DNA from: Bacteroidales bacterium
Lineage (GTDB): Bacteria > Bacteroidota > Bacteroidia > Bacteroidales > UBA7960
Reading direction: 5' to 3'
NCBI GenBank assembly: GCA_007123065.1
Contig: SKSI01000008.1
Span: 1-11,297, forward strand
DNA: 11,297 bases
A program made the position numbers and the translations under genes. The notes below the pieces were generated by a model. The model did not search any database and had not been told where the DNA came from. It saw nothing but the letters and a program-made list of their open reading frames with translations. Shown piece after piece: positions 1 through 7,139 of this stretch (the stretch's first letter is position 1; each line of letters opens with the position of its first letter).

Positions 1-1293
1 AACCTGACCATCCACGGGGAGTTCACCATGGAGCGCTATATCGAAGCTGCCGGCGGATGGGGCGAAGGAAGCAGCGCCACCGACTGGCACTTTCTGTCAG
101 CACCGGTCGAAAACCAGGAGATCAGCGGCAAGTGGACACCCTCGGGAACAGCCGGCAGTTACGACTTCTATGCCTACAGGGAATACCCACCCATGTGGCT
201 CAATCAAAAAGTGGAAGGCAACAATATCACCCACTTCATCCCCGGAAAGGGATACCTGGTTGCCTACGAACAATCAGAAACCAAACACTTTGAAGGTCCG
301 CTAAACACCGGTACTGTTTCTTTTACCCTGTCAAAAAAGGGCGATGGCTGGAATTTATTGGGTAACCCTTTTCCCTCAGCCATAGACTGGAATAAGGTTT
401 CACAACATACCAACCATTTTGAGGACGTGTATGCCTACATCTATGACAGGAACAAGAGCGGAGGAGCGGGATACGCTACCATCAACGGTAGCGAGCCGGA
501 GGCCTGGATACCGGCCAACCAGGGGTTTTTCGTCATAGCAAAGGAAGATGATGTGACCTTTACCTTCTCCAACGATCTGCGTGCTCATGGTGGCAGCTTT
601 ATGAAAGAAGACACGGCACCGGACACTAAGATGCAGCTTAGACTGTCCGGACCGGCGTCCTATTACGACAATACCGTGCTGCTTGTCCGCGAAAATGCCT
701 CCCACCAGCGCGATCCGCTCGATGCCCTGAAGCTGTTTAGCTTTAATGGCGCTGTGCCGCAGTTGTATAGCCTTACACATGATGGCGTCATGGTTGCCAT
801 CAACAGCATCCCCTACATCAACAAGGAGATGCCAATTGTTTTGGGTATGCGCATCCCCGAAGATGGGCAATACAGCTTATCGCTTCTGGAGGTGAGCGGT
901 GCATTCGCATACAATACGCTGCTGCTGGAAGACACAGAAACAGGCGTTTTCCACGACCTGCATACACAGCCTGTATACAAATTCCAGGCTCAGGCAGGTG
1001 ACGAGCCGGGGCGACTGTTGCTTCATTTTGACAATCAGGATGACGATACCACCGGACTGCCCGACAATGAAAATGCCGATGTTCAGATATGGCAGCACAA
1101 CAACATCCTGCACGTCGATAATCCGGTAGGAGAGATTGTACTGCACCTCTACGAGATCAGTGGCCGACGGCTGCATCAGTTCGATGTCCCCGCCGGACAG
1201 CATCAGTTTGAACTGAACCTGCCCGCCGGGGTCTATTTCGTGCACTCATCTGGCGAAAGCCAACACGAAACAATCAAGATAATCATCCAATAA
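1..1293 (+). CDS. C-terminal part of a T9SS type A sorting-domain secreted protein (5' partial)
   Basis: The reading frame is open from base 1, so the true start lies upstream and the ATG at 28 is only an internal methionine. The visible 431 residues are rich in Trp, Gly, Asn and aromatics. They carry WHFLSAPV and GWNLLGNPFPSAIDW, phrases typical of large extracellular Bacteroidota proteins. The last ~75 residues match a type IX secretion type A C-terminal sorting domain: a predicted beta-sandwich with EIVLHLYEISGRRL, then LPAGVYFVHSSG, ending in a short KIIIQ strand. Such proteins cross the inner membrane by Sec and the outer membrane by T9SS, and are released or anchored after the domain is removed. 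The catalytic or binding part is outside the window, so the activity is unknown. The domain call is confident; the specific function is not assignable. Confidence 0.85.
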   Translation, partial: NLTIHGEFTMERYIEAAGGWGEGSSATDWHFLSAPVENQEISGKWTPSGTAGSYDFYAYREYPPMWLNQKVEGNNITHFIPGKGYLVAYEQSETKHFEGPLNTGTVSFTLSKKGDGWNLLGNPFPSAIDWNKVSQHTNHFEDVYAYIYDRNKSGGAGYATINGSEPEAWIPANQGFFVIAKEDDVTFTFSNDLRAHGGSFMKEDTAPDTKMQLRLSGPASYYDNTVLLVRENASHQRDPLDALKLFSFNGAVPQLYSLTHDGVMVAINSIPYINKEMPIVLGMRIPEDGQYSLSLLEVSGAFAYNTLLLEDTETGVFHDLHTQPVYKFQAQAGDEPGRLLLHFDNQDDDTTGLPDNENADVQIWQHNNILHVDNPVGEIVLHLYEISGRRLHQFDVPAGQHQFELNLPAGVYFVHSSGESQHETIKIIIQ

Positions 1294-1312
1294 CCTGCGC
1301 TTAAATTTCTTC

Positions 1313-1389
1313 CTTCCAGCTTCGAGCTTCGAGCTTCCAGCTTCGAGCTTCCAGCTTCCAGCTTCGAGCTTCCAGCTTCCAGCTTCGAG
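1313..1389. repeat. Heptamer tandem array, 11 copies of CTTC(C/G)AG
   Basis: Eleven uninterrupted 7-bp units fill the gap between two convergent genes. Only the fifth base varies, in the order C G G C G C C G C C G, and a partial unit follows. Each junction creates an AGCT palindrome, so AGCT recurs every 7 bp and short AGCT-TCG-AGCT or AGCT-TCC-AGCT hairpins are possible on either strand. It is non-coding. It could act as a bidirectional transcript end or simply be slippage-prone satellite DNA; no U-tract terminator is evident. Confidence 0.9.
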
Positions 1390-1399
1390 CTTCTTAACC

Positions 1400-3061
1400 T
1401 TAGTTCATTAACGCCTTCATGTCCTCATCCACGGTGTTGATGCCTTTGATGCCAAAGTTTTCGACCAGTACGTTAGCTACATTGGGCGAAAGGAACGCGG
1501 GCAGGGTGGGACCGAGGTGGATGTTTTTCACGCCAAGGTATAGCAGCGCGAGCAGCACGATCACCGCCTTTTGCTCATACCACGCGATGTTGTATGCGAT
1601 GGGCAGCTCGTTGATGTCATTCAGTTCGAACACCTCCTTCAGCTTCAGGGCAATTACCGCCAGTGAGTAGCTGTCGTTGCACTGTCCGGCGTCCAATACT
1701 CTTGGTATGCCCCCAATGTCGCCCAGGGGAAGCTTGTTGTACCGGTATTTTGCGCAGCCTGCGGTCAGAATAACCGTGTCTTTTGGTAAGGCATTGGCGA
1801 ATTCGGTGTAGTAGTCACGGCTTTTCATTCGTCCGTCACAGCCGGCCATCACGAAAAACTTGCGGATGGCCCCTGATTTTACGGCATCCACCACTTTATC
1901 GGCCAGCTGGATCACCTGGTTGTGTGCAAAGCCACCGATGATCTCGCCACTTTCAATCTCTATGGGCGGTTCACATTGTTTCGCGTGGTCAATCACAATA
2001 GAAAAATCCTTGCGGCCGTCGCCGTTGCGATTTGGAATATGTTGTGCACCTGTAAGTCCGGATGAACCTGTGGTGTAAATGCGGTCGGCATAGGTTGCAC
2101 TCTTCAATGGGGGTACGATACAGTTGGTTGTAAACAAGATCGGTCCGTTGAATTTTTCAAACTCTTCGCGTTGTTTCCACCAGGCGTTACCGTAATTGCC
2201 TACGAAATGGTCAAATTTCTTAAAGGCAGGGTAGTAGTGTGCCGGTAACATTTCACTGTGTGTGTAAACATCTACACCGGTACCTTTGGTTTGTTCCAGC
2301 AGATCTTCCATGTCGCGCAGGTCGTGACCGCTGATCAGGATCGCCGGATTGTTGCGTACGCCGATGTTTACTTTGGTTATTTCCGGATTGCCATACTTGC
2401 TGGTATTTGCCTTGTCGAGCAAAGCCATCACCTCTACTCCGTATTTTCCGCACTCCAGAACGTGTGCTGTCAGATCATCGGCAGTGAGACCGTCATCCAG
2501 CGTGGCAGCCAGTCCTTTTTGCATGAAGGCGTTTACTTCATCATTGATGTGATCGAGGTTGCCCGCGTGTTCGGCATAGGCAGCAATTCCCTTGATACCA
2601 TAAGTCAGCAGCTCGCGCAACGAGCGAATGTCTTCGTTCTCCGTCATCTGCAAAACACCAACTTGTCGGGCACGACGTTCATATTCGCCGGGGGTGTAGG
2701 CATTCCATTTGGCTGCCTCAGGCAGTTCCTCTTTGTTGATTTTGATGCCTGACTTTTCCATCTCATTCTCCAGCGCGATTCGCAGCTTAAATCCGTCTCG
2801 AATTTTGTCAATAAACCTTTGTTTGTCGAAGTTTGCATTGGTGATGGTCATAAACAGCCCCTCCTGGATGAACCTGTCGGCTTCGGGAGTGGCAATGTCA
2901 CGCTCACGGGCCATGTTGGTATACAACGACATGCCTTTTAAAAAGTACATCATTACATCCTGAATGCCTGCTACCTCAGGCTCCTTTCCGCAAACGCCTT
3001 TTACTTTACATCCTATGCCTTTTGCGGCTTCCTGGCATTGAAAACAAAACATGTTGCTCAT
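1400..3061 (-). CDS. hcp: Hydroxylamine reductase / hybrid cluster protein (class I Hcp)
   Basis: This 553-aa protein has the usual length of class I hybrid cluster proteins. The N-terminal cysteines C6, C9, C18 and C24 (CX2CX8CX5C) fit the cubane Fe-S cluster of the short, anaerobe-type class. The expected ligands of the hybrid 4Fe-2S-2O cluster are all present: H246, E270, C314, C408 (the persulfide position), C436, C461, E496 and K498. Each is offset by +2 from the Desulfovibrio vulgaris numbering I recall. Family members reduce hydroxylamine in vitro and act as NO reductases or nitrosative-stress proteins in the cytoplasm. No hcr-type reductase gene is adjacent, so the electron donor must be encoded elsewhere. 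The start at 3061 is supported by an AGGAAT element just upstream; M4 is an alternative. A good promoter match lies 53-84 bp upstream of the start codon. Confidence 0.97.
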   Translation of the reverse strand: MSNMFCFQCQEAAKGIGCKVKGVCGKEPEVAGIQDVMMYFLKGMSLYTNMARERDIATPEADRFIQEGLFMTITNANFDKQRFIDKIRDGFKLRIALENEMEKSGIKINKEELPEAAKWNAYTPGEYERRARQVGVLQMTENEDIRSLRELLTYGIKGIAAYAEHAGNLDHINDEVNAFMQKGLAATLDDGLTADDLTAHVLECGKYGVEVMALLDKANTSKYGNPEITKVNIGVRNNPAILISGHDLRDMEDLLEQTKGTGVDVYTHSEMLPAHYYPAFKKFDHFVGNYGNAWWKQREEFEKFNGPILFTTNCIVPPLKSATYADRIYTTGSSGLTGAQHIPNRNGDGRKDFSIVIDHAKQCEPPIEIESGEIIGGFAHNQVIQLADKVVDAVKSGAIRKFFVMAGCDGRMKSRDYYTEFANALPKDTVILTAGCAKYRYNKLPLGDIGGIPRVLDAGQCNDSYSLAVIALKLKEVFELNDINELPIAYNIAWYEQKAVIVLLALLYLGVKNIHLGPTLPAFLSPNVANVLVENFGIKGINTVDEDMKALMN

Positions 3062-3072
3062 AATTCCTGTTG

Positions 3073-3089
3073 TTTAAAATTGTTTTAAA
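3073..3089. repeat. 7-bp perfect inverted repeat in the hcp leader
   Basis: TTTAAAA-TTG-TTTTAAA is a perfect palindrome with a 3-bp centre. It lies 12-28 bp upstream of the hcp start codon and downstream of the predicted transcription start. It could be an operator or a weak leader hairpin, but it is entirely A/T in the arms and may be chance. Confidence 0.4.
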
Positions 3090-3167
3090 TAAGAAAAAAA
3101 GTACTTCAATACGCAAATATATAATGTTTATTCCTTCTGTACAAATAAATTGGTACTGTTTTTCTTA
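3090..3167. repeat. Inverted repeat flanking the hcp promoter (15-bp arms, 14/15)
   Basis: Arm 3090-3104 (TAAGAAAAAAAGTAC) and arm 3153-3167 (GTACTGTTTTTCTTA) are reverse complements except at one position. They bracket a 48-bp spacer that holds both promoter boxes of hcp. The right arm lies upstream of the predicted transcription start, so the pair cannot form a hairpin in the hcp RNA and any role would be at DNA level. Candidates are a pair of regulator sites or the ends of a small invertible promoter. The A-runs make a chance match more likely than the length suggests. Confidence 0.5.
3114..3145 (-). promoter_or_regulatory. Predicted sigma-ABfr-type promoter of hcp
   Basis: Read on the minus strand, TTTG (3145-3142), exactly 20 nt, then TATATTTG (3121-3114) fits the Bacteroidota housekeeping pattern TTTG-N19-21-TAnnTTTG. 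Transcription would start near 3108 and give a leader of about 47 nt. An 8-bp palindrome AAGTACTT (3099-3106) sits right at the predicted start and might bind a regulator. Confidence 0.65.
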
Positions 3168-3192
3168 AATATTTATAAAATGGCAGGTAAAA

Positions 3193-3232
3193 TGTTGATT
3201 TGTTGATTTGTTGAATTGTTGAATTGTTGATT
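3193..3232. repeat. Octamer tandem repeat, 5 copies of TGTTGAWT
   Basis: Five perfect-length 8-bp units (TGTTGATT, TGTTGATT, TGTTGAAT, TGTTGAAT, TGTTGATT) lie between the 3' end of the pirin gene and the hcp promoter. Only the seventh base varies, T or A. It is non-coding and looks like a minisatellite that could vary in copy number; a regulatory role is not shown. Confidence 0.85.
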
Positions 3233-3267
3233 TCAGTTCCCTCAAGTCCCGTCTTCTTCACAGCTTC

Positions 3268-4290
3268 CTAACGCTCGGGCGTTTCCATTCGTCCATCCGA
3301 ATATTTGGCAAAACGCCCTTGCTGGCGCGGATGTACGTTATCGTGCCGGTCCCAGGGCCAGCCGCCAAACTGTGTTGTACGGTAATCAGAAATTGCTTGA
3401 TGGATCTCTTCCGATGTGTTCATCACAAAAGGACCGTGCTGTACGACCGGCTCATTAATCGGCAGGCCCTGCATAAATATGAGGAAAGCATCTTTTTCCG
3501 TTGCTTCCAGGATCACAGGCTGATCAGCAAGTAACTCAATGGCCTTTCCCGGATTTACTTCCATACCGGAAATATGCATCGCTCCGCCTTTATAATAATA
3601 AAGCATGCGCAACACCTCCGGATCATCCGGTGGCAGCTCCCACTGACCCCCTTCCGGAATATGGATTGTCCATATCTGTATACCATGCTCCGGATCTGCA
3701 GCCCACGATGCAGGTGCAGGATCAGGAGCGACTGAACCATCATACCGTCCGGCAAAAACCTTCACTGTTGTTTTGTTCCCATTCTGATCCGAAACAGACC
3801 TTTCCGGGATCTGCTCAGCCCAGAGCATTTTGAAGTGCGGCTCTGTGAACTTGTCTTTCTTAGGCAGGTTTAACCATATTTGAAATAACTCCAGGCGGTT
3901 GCCTCTATCTCTATTGCGCAGTGGAAACATTTCACAATGTTGTAACCCGGAACCGGCAGTCATCCACTGCACATCACCCATGCCGTATCGTCCTGCTGCA
4001 CCATGACTGTCGGAATGATCCACAAAACCATCCAGCACGATGGTTACCGTTTCAAAACCGCGATGTGGATGCGCCGGGAAACCAGGAACGCGCTCCCCAT
4101 GATACATGCGCCAGCCATCCTTTATTGTGAAATCTTGTCCAAGATAACGACCGGCCAGCGATGCAGCCGGTCCCATTTCTTTATTGCCCTCAGGGTATTC
4201 ATCCAGATGGTGGACACAAAAAATGAAAGGATTTAATACGGGCCACATAAATTCCAAAGGCTTGATGTTTTGGATCACTTTGTTATACAT
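3268..4290 (-). CDS. Pirin family protein
   Basis: This 340-aa bicupin has the pirin N-terminal signature. FPAHPHRGFETVT supplies H74 and H76, and GSGLQHCEMFP supplies H118 and E120, matching the three-His/one-Glu metal site of pirins. A C-terminal pirin cupin follows (about residues 195-300), containing FVMNTSEEIHQAISDY. Pirins are cytoplasmic non-haem iron proteins; some have quercetin 2,3-dioxygenase activity and others are redox-responsive regulators, so the substrate here is undetermined. The protein is longer than a minimal pirin (~290 aa), with an arginine-rich C-terminal tail. The start was chosen as the first ATG giving a full N-terminus; no clear Shine-Dalgarno precedes it. It lies upstream of hcp in the same direction, but hcp has its own promoter. 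Confidence 0.92.
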   Translation of the reverse strand: MYNKVIQNIKPLEFMWPVLNPFIFCVHHLDEYPEGNKEMGPAASLAGRYLGQDFTIKDGWRMYHGERVPGFPAHPHRGFETVTIVLDGFVDHSDSHGAAGRYGMGDVQWMTAGSGLQHCEMFPLRNRDRGNRLELFQIWLNLPKKDKFTEPHFKMLWAEQIPERSVSDQNGNKTTVKVFAGRYDGSVAPDPAPASWAADPEHGIQIWTIHIPEGGQWELPPDDPEVLRMLYYYKGGAMHISGMEVNPGKAIELLADQPVILEATEKDAFLIFMQGLPINEPVVQHGPFVMNTSEEIHQAISDYRTTQFGGWPWDRHDNVHPRQQGRFAKYSDGRMETPER

Positions 4291-4370
4291 AAAGATGTTT
4301 TAAATGATTGATACTGGTGTGCAAAAACCGAAATTCAGCAATTCATATTTATAAACCGTGTGTCGGAACG

Positions 4371-4439
4371 ATTCACCATATAAATATAAGAAAACATTTT
4401 CGGAATGTACTTTAACCGGTAAACATTTTTTTGGTGAAT
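4371..4439. repeat. 8-bp inverted repeat upstream of the pirin gene
   Basis: ATTCACCA (4371-4378) and TGGTGAAT (4432-4439) are perfect reverse complements separated by 53 bp. They lie 81-149 bp upstream of the pirin start codon and before the divergent promoter candidate at 4456. They could be two half-operators; chance is also plausible at this length. Confidence 0.35.
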
Positions 4440-4455
4440 AAATGCATATCATCTG

Positions 4456-4486
4456 TTGTTTTATTAATCCTTTTTATATAGTTTTG
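4456..4486 (+). promoter_or_regulatory. Predicted sigma-ABfr-type promoter for the 4698 gene cluster
   Basis: TTG (4456-4458), 20 nt, then TAGTTTTG (4479-4486) matches the Bacteroidota promoter pattern. Transcription would begin near 4493, leaving an unusually long leader of about 205 nt before the start codon at 4698. It is the best plus-strand match seen in the spacer and the natural candidate to drive the four-gene set. Confidence 0.5.
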
Positions 4487-4570
4487 ATGAAAGAATGCTT
4501 TTGTTGGCTATGTGGTTATATAAGTATCACAAAACGCTTTTCATTCAGATATTTTTACAATCATAATTAA

Positions 4571-4642
4571 CAAAATACAGGACTTGACTTCGAAAGTGCC
4601 GGAAATCAGGCCCTGGAACGACTGTCTGAACAAGTGCTTTAG
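4571..4642 (+). pseudogene. Possible 3' remnant of a lost gene
   Basis: A stop-to-stop stretch reads as a plausible protein end, including DFESAGNQALERLSEQVL before a TAG stop. It is richer in G+C than the surrounding DNA and has an amphipathic helical look. No start codon or upstream body remains; the frame is closed by TAA at 4568-4570. The family is not recognised. It may be the tail of a gene whose front was deleted, or chance. Confidence 0.35.
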
Positions 4643-4697
4643 GTATTTGAATATCAGTTTCATTCCAATTAAAAACAAAATTATTATATGTAATATT

Positions 4698-5294
4698 ATG
4701 AAAAATATCATTCTATCCATTTTCCTGATGATCCTTTTTCTTCCGCTTGCAGCAGATGATGTACAGGATAAACCCAAACCGCAAACCCGCGCTTTGTCTG
4801 TTCAGGAAGCATTGCCTTTTGATTCCCTCGACACTTCACCCCTGTTGAAGGCCTTCCGCGGATTGAGCAGGGAAAGTGTGCGGCAGGCCTACATGGAACT
4901 GCAGCAGCAAGTGGATAGCATTACCGAAACCGATAGCCTGAGTACCGGTTTTTTTGCCATGAACTGGCGCCGCATAGAGCAATTCTTTATTGATGCATCA
5001 CAAGAGCCGCAGAAAGCTGCTTCACTATTCGCACCGGTTACATTGGTAATCATTATCGTAATTGGTTTTCCCTATGCCATTTTTACATTTCTTGTCCCTC
5101 CATTCATGAATAAGGTCCATAAACCTGAAAATGACCCCAATATAAAAGCCGGTGATAAGGATGATGATGAACCGGATGACGAACCGGATGATGAACCGGA
5201 TGACGAACCGGATGACGAACCGGATGACGAACCGGATGACGAACCGGATGACGAACCGGATGACGTACCGGATGATGAACCGAAACTAACGTAA
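4698..5294 (+). CDS. Membrane protein with signal peptide and acidic (DDEP)n cytoplasmic tail
   Basis: I do not recognise a family for this 198-aa protein. Residues 1-19 (MKNIILSIFLMILFLPLAA) form a signal peptide. Residues 20-108 are a polar, partly helical segment with a coiled-coil-prone stretch around 56-78. Residues 111-136 form a strong TM helix (VTLVIIIVIGFPYAIFTFLV). The tail from 154 is ten tetrapeptides, DDEP with one DDVP, ending KLT. Cleavage plus one TM predicts the N-part in the periplasm and the highly acidic tail in the cytoplasm. The ATG at 4698 was chosen because it begins the signal peptide; the frame is open further upstream but lacks a good start. The next gene begins 27 nt downstream, so the two are probably co-transcribed. 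A role for the tail in binding metal or a basic partner is conjecture. Confidence 0.82.
   Translation: MKNIILSIFLMILFLPLAADDVQDKPKPQTRALSVQEALPFDSLDTSPLLKAFRGLSRESVRQAYMELQQQVDSITETDSLSTGFFAMNWRRIEQFFIDASQEPQKAASLFAPVTLVIIIVIGFPYAIFTFLVPPFMNKVHKPENDPNIKAGDKDDDEPDDEPDDEPDDEPDDEPDDEPDDEPDDEPDDVPDDEPKLT
5163..5282 (+). repeat. 12-bp in-frame tandem repeat, 10 copies (GATGAYGAACCG)
   Basis: Ten contiguous 12-bp units encode the acidic tail. Seven use GAC or GAT interchangeably at the second Asp, the ninth carries a Glu-to-Val change (GTA), and the identical middle units point to recent expansion. Because the unit is a multiple of three, slippage would change tail length without breaking the frame. 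Confidence 0.95.
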
Positions 5295-5321
5295 CATTAT
5301 TTTCATTCTAAGATTTTTATT

Positions 5322-7088
5322 ATGAGCGACCCATATATTTATGACCGGGATGTAAGCCAGAATAAGGAACTGAAGGCCCTTTTGCGCCAAAAGATCAATG
5401 TATGGGCAAATTCCTTGCCGCATCACCCATACCGTGATCTTGGTGATAAGATTGAGATCAACTCTGTATGGTATAAGCCTTCCTATCCGATTCGTCTGTT
5501 GAGCCAATATGAAAGCCGGATAAAGGGTGAAGACTATCAGCCTTATAAGGATGAGCCGGTGCCGGATAGGGTATTTTTTAGTCTGGATGACTTTAACTAC
5601 TGGAATATCGATCTTCCTGAAGTTGATTCCTTCAAGAATGATACGCGCAAATATATTGTTAATGGCTCCCAATATGTTCAGGGTTGCTTTAAATGCGGTG
5701 CTTCAGGAAAAATTACCTGTCCGAAATGCAGCGGTCAGCGCCAGGTAACGTGTCCGGAGTGCTCGGGAGGGGGAAGGAAAAGGTGTTCTCCATGCAGTGG
5801 TCGTGGAACAATACCCAAATCAAAGACTGTAACAAAAACAGTTTGGGTTCCTCCAAGCTATGATTCAGCTGGTAACAAGATAGGTAATACAGGAATGAAC
5901 CGGACAGAAACCGGCTCTGTTACAGTTAACGAAACCTGCGGAAATTGCAGTGGGAGAGGAAGCGTTAAATGCAGCAATTGCGCAGGTACCGGTAAAGTGG
6001 TTTGTCCAAAATGCAGAGGTGCCGGACAAATTACTTGCCCGGTATGCAGGGGCGCAAAGTATCTGATGCATTATTACTATATAGAACGCACACTTCAGTT
6101 TTCTGAGAAAAAGAATTGTATTGTTCATGAAACCATTTATGACAACCTGCCTGAGTTCCTTGCCTATACGGACGATTTTGAACGGGAAACGATACACACG
6201 ATTTGTGAAGACCAGATAGCCCAGGGACATCTCCCGGAAGGCAATCATCTGAACAGTTTTATTGATAATTTCCTCCAACAGTCGCAGGATGATATACACG
6301 ATAACCAGGTCATGCTCTTTCAGCAACTGGAGATTGATCGTATCGATACATGGGAACTGAATTATTCTTTTGAAGGAAAGCAATATACAATGGCCTTCAC
6401 CGGAAGCGATTATGAAATCATTCCCGGCCTGAGCCCGATTTACGAGGTGGCTTTCAATTACCTGGAGAAAGGAGTAAAGGCCGCCCGCTTCTACCGGTAT
6501 TTTAATGCATTGAGACAGTTGTCAAAATCCGACCGGATCGACATATTTGAACTCAGGGAACAGCTGGAAGATGCCCGATCAAAAGTGCGCAGGAAAATCA
6601 ACCAGAGTTACAAACTTGGCAGCCTCATTGGGTTTTTATTGGCGCTGTTCTTTGGTGGTTTTCTTGCCTACGCATATTTCAGCGAAGTAAATTATGTGTT
6701 TAAATATGCAGGATTTATCAACAGGGAAGGTTTCTGGTTGTATAAATACCACGCCTGGACAATGACCGGAGCCTATATGTTCCTGTCCCTGCTCGCGTAT
6801 AAGCTGTCTGAAAATTATCTTTCTGAGGCCAAAAAAGTTATCCCCCTGGCAATTTTAAGAACCCTTACCGGTCTTTTATTGACAATTCTGGCATCGTTTG
6901 TTTTTCTTGTGTTTCTGGGATTGTTAAATGTCACAGGAATTACTGTTTTATTGCCACTGCTTGTCTGGATGGTAAAATGGATCGCTATTATCGCTTTTGC
7001 AGCGATTACGTTTGTTCTGGGTGTGATCCTATATGTGTTTATTCTTATATGGAGTGTGATTAAGTGGCTGTTTGGTTTAGTTTTTTGA
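5322..7088 (+). CDS. DnaJ-type zinc-knuckle polytopic membrane protein (8 x CxxCxGxx)
   Basis: This 588-aa protein has no signal peptide. Residues 1-120 form a soluble Tyr/Asp-rich N-domain. Residues 122-245 hold eight CxxCxGxx-type knuckles whose first cysteines are C122, C133, C144, C155 and then C206, C217, C228, C239: two blocks of four with exact 11-residue spacing. A Thr/Val/Gly-rich linker (162-205) separates them. DnaJ itself has four such knuckles binding two zinc ions, so this could bind about four. There is no J-domain (no HPD). Residues 250-430 are a mixed soluble domain with a charged helix at 403-427. The rest is membrane: about 432-453, 479-495, and a long hydrophobic block 506-588 holding roughly three helices. 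The zinc module should be cytoplasmic. Family members with this cysteine pattern act as chaperone or thiol-exchange modules; the role here is unknown. Confidence 0.85.
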   Translation: MSDPYIYDRDVSQNKELKALLRQKINVWANSLPHHPYRDLGDKIEINSVWYKPSYPIRLLSQYESRIKGEDYQPYKDEPVPDRVFFSLDDFNYWNIDLPEVDSFKNDTRKYIVNGSQYVQGCFKCGASGKITCPKCSGQRQVTCPECSGGGRKRCSPCSGRGTIPKSKTVTKTVWVPPSYDSAGNKIGNTGMNRTETGSVTVNETCGNCSGRGSVKCSNCAGTGKVVCPKCRGAGQITCPVCRGAKYLMHYYYIERTLQFSEKKNCIVHETIYDNLPEFLAYTDDFERETIHTICEDQIAQGHLPEGNHLNSFIDNFLQQSQDDIHDNQVMLFQQLEIDRIDTWELNYSFEGKQYTMAFTGSDYEIIPGLSPIYEVAFNYLEKGVKAARFYRYFNALRQLSKSDRIDIFELREQLEDARSKVRRKINQSYKLGSLIGFLLALFFGGFLAYAYFSEVNYVFKYAGFINREGFWLYKYHAWTMTGAYMFLSLLAYKLSENYLSEAKKVIPLAILRTLTGLLLTILASFVFLVFLGLLNVTGITVLLPLLVWMVKWIAIIAFAAITFVLGVILYVFILIWSVIKWLFGLVF

Positions 7089-7139
7089 GTTTTTATTGAA
7101 AATCTGCTTATATTTATCAATATAAAAAGCAACCATTTT

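Larger units (their letters stand above)
4291..4697. other. AT-rich intergenic region without an intact gene
   Basis: This 407-bp spacer lies between two divergent genes. It holds an 8-bp inverted repeat (4371-4378/4432-4439), a plus-strand promoter candidate (4456-4486) and a short coding-like remnant (4571-4642). No minus-strand CAAAnnTA (-7 box) for the pirin gene was found by eye. No RNA gene or riboswitch was recognised. Confidence 0.7.

Noticed and set aside
400..1245. Two antisense open frames under the T9SS cargo gene
   Set aside because: Their translations are low in recognisable protein features and the plus strand is clearly coding with a sorting domain.
1313..1389. CRISPR-like array
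   Set aside because: The units are 7 bp with no spacers and no cas genes are nearby; it is a simple tandem repeat.
2258..2752. 164-codon open frame antisense to hcp
   Set aside because: It lies wholly inside a confidently identified gene on the other strand, has no recognisable domain or start signal, and is explained as a shadow of hcp codon usage.
3270..3283. AACGC-TCGG-GCGTT hairpin at the end of the pirin gene
   Set aside because: It overlaps the last codons and stop and has no following U-tract, so it is not supported as a terminator.
4487..4570. 27-codon frame starting MKECFCWLCGY
   Set aside because: Its ATG directly abuts the predicted -7 box and would not be in the transcript; composition is that of AT-rich non-coding DNA.
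4584..4697. Upstream extension of the acidic-tail gene by 38 codons
   Set aside because: It would begin with TTG and bury a classic signal peptide inside the protein; the ATG at 4698 gives a proper N-terminus.
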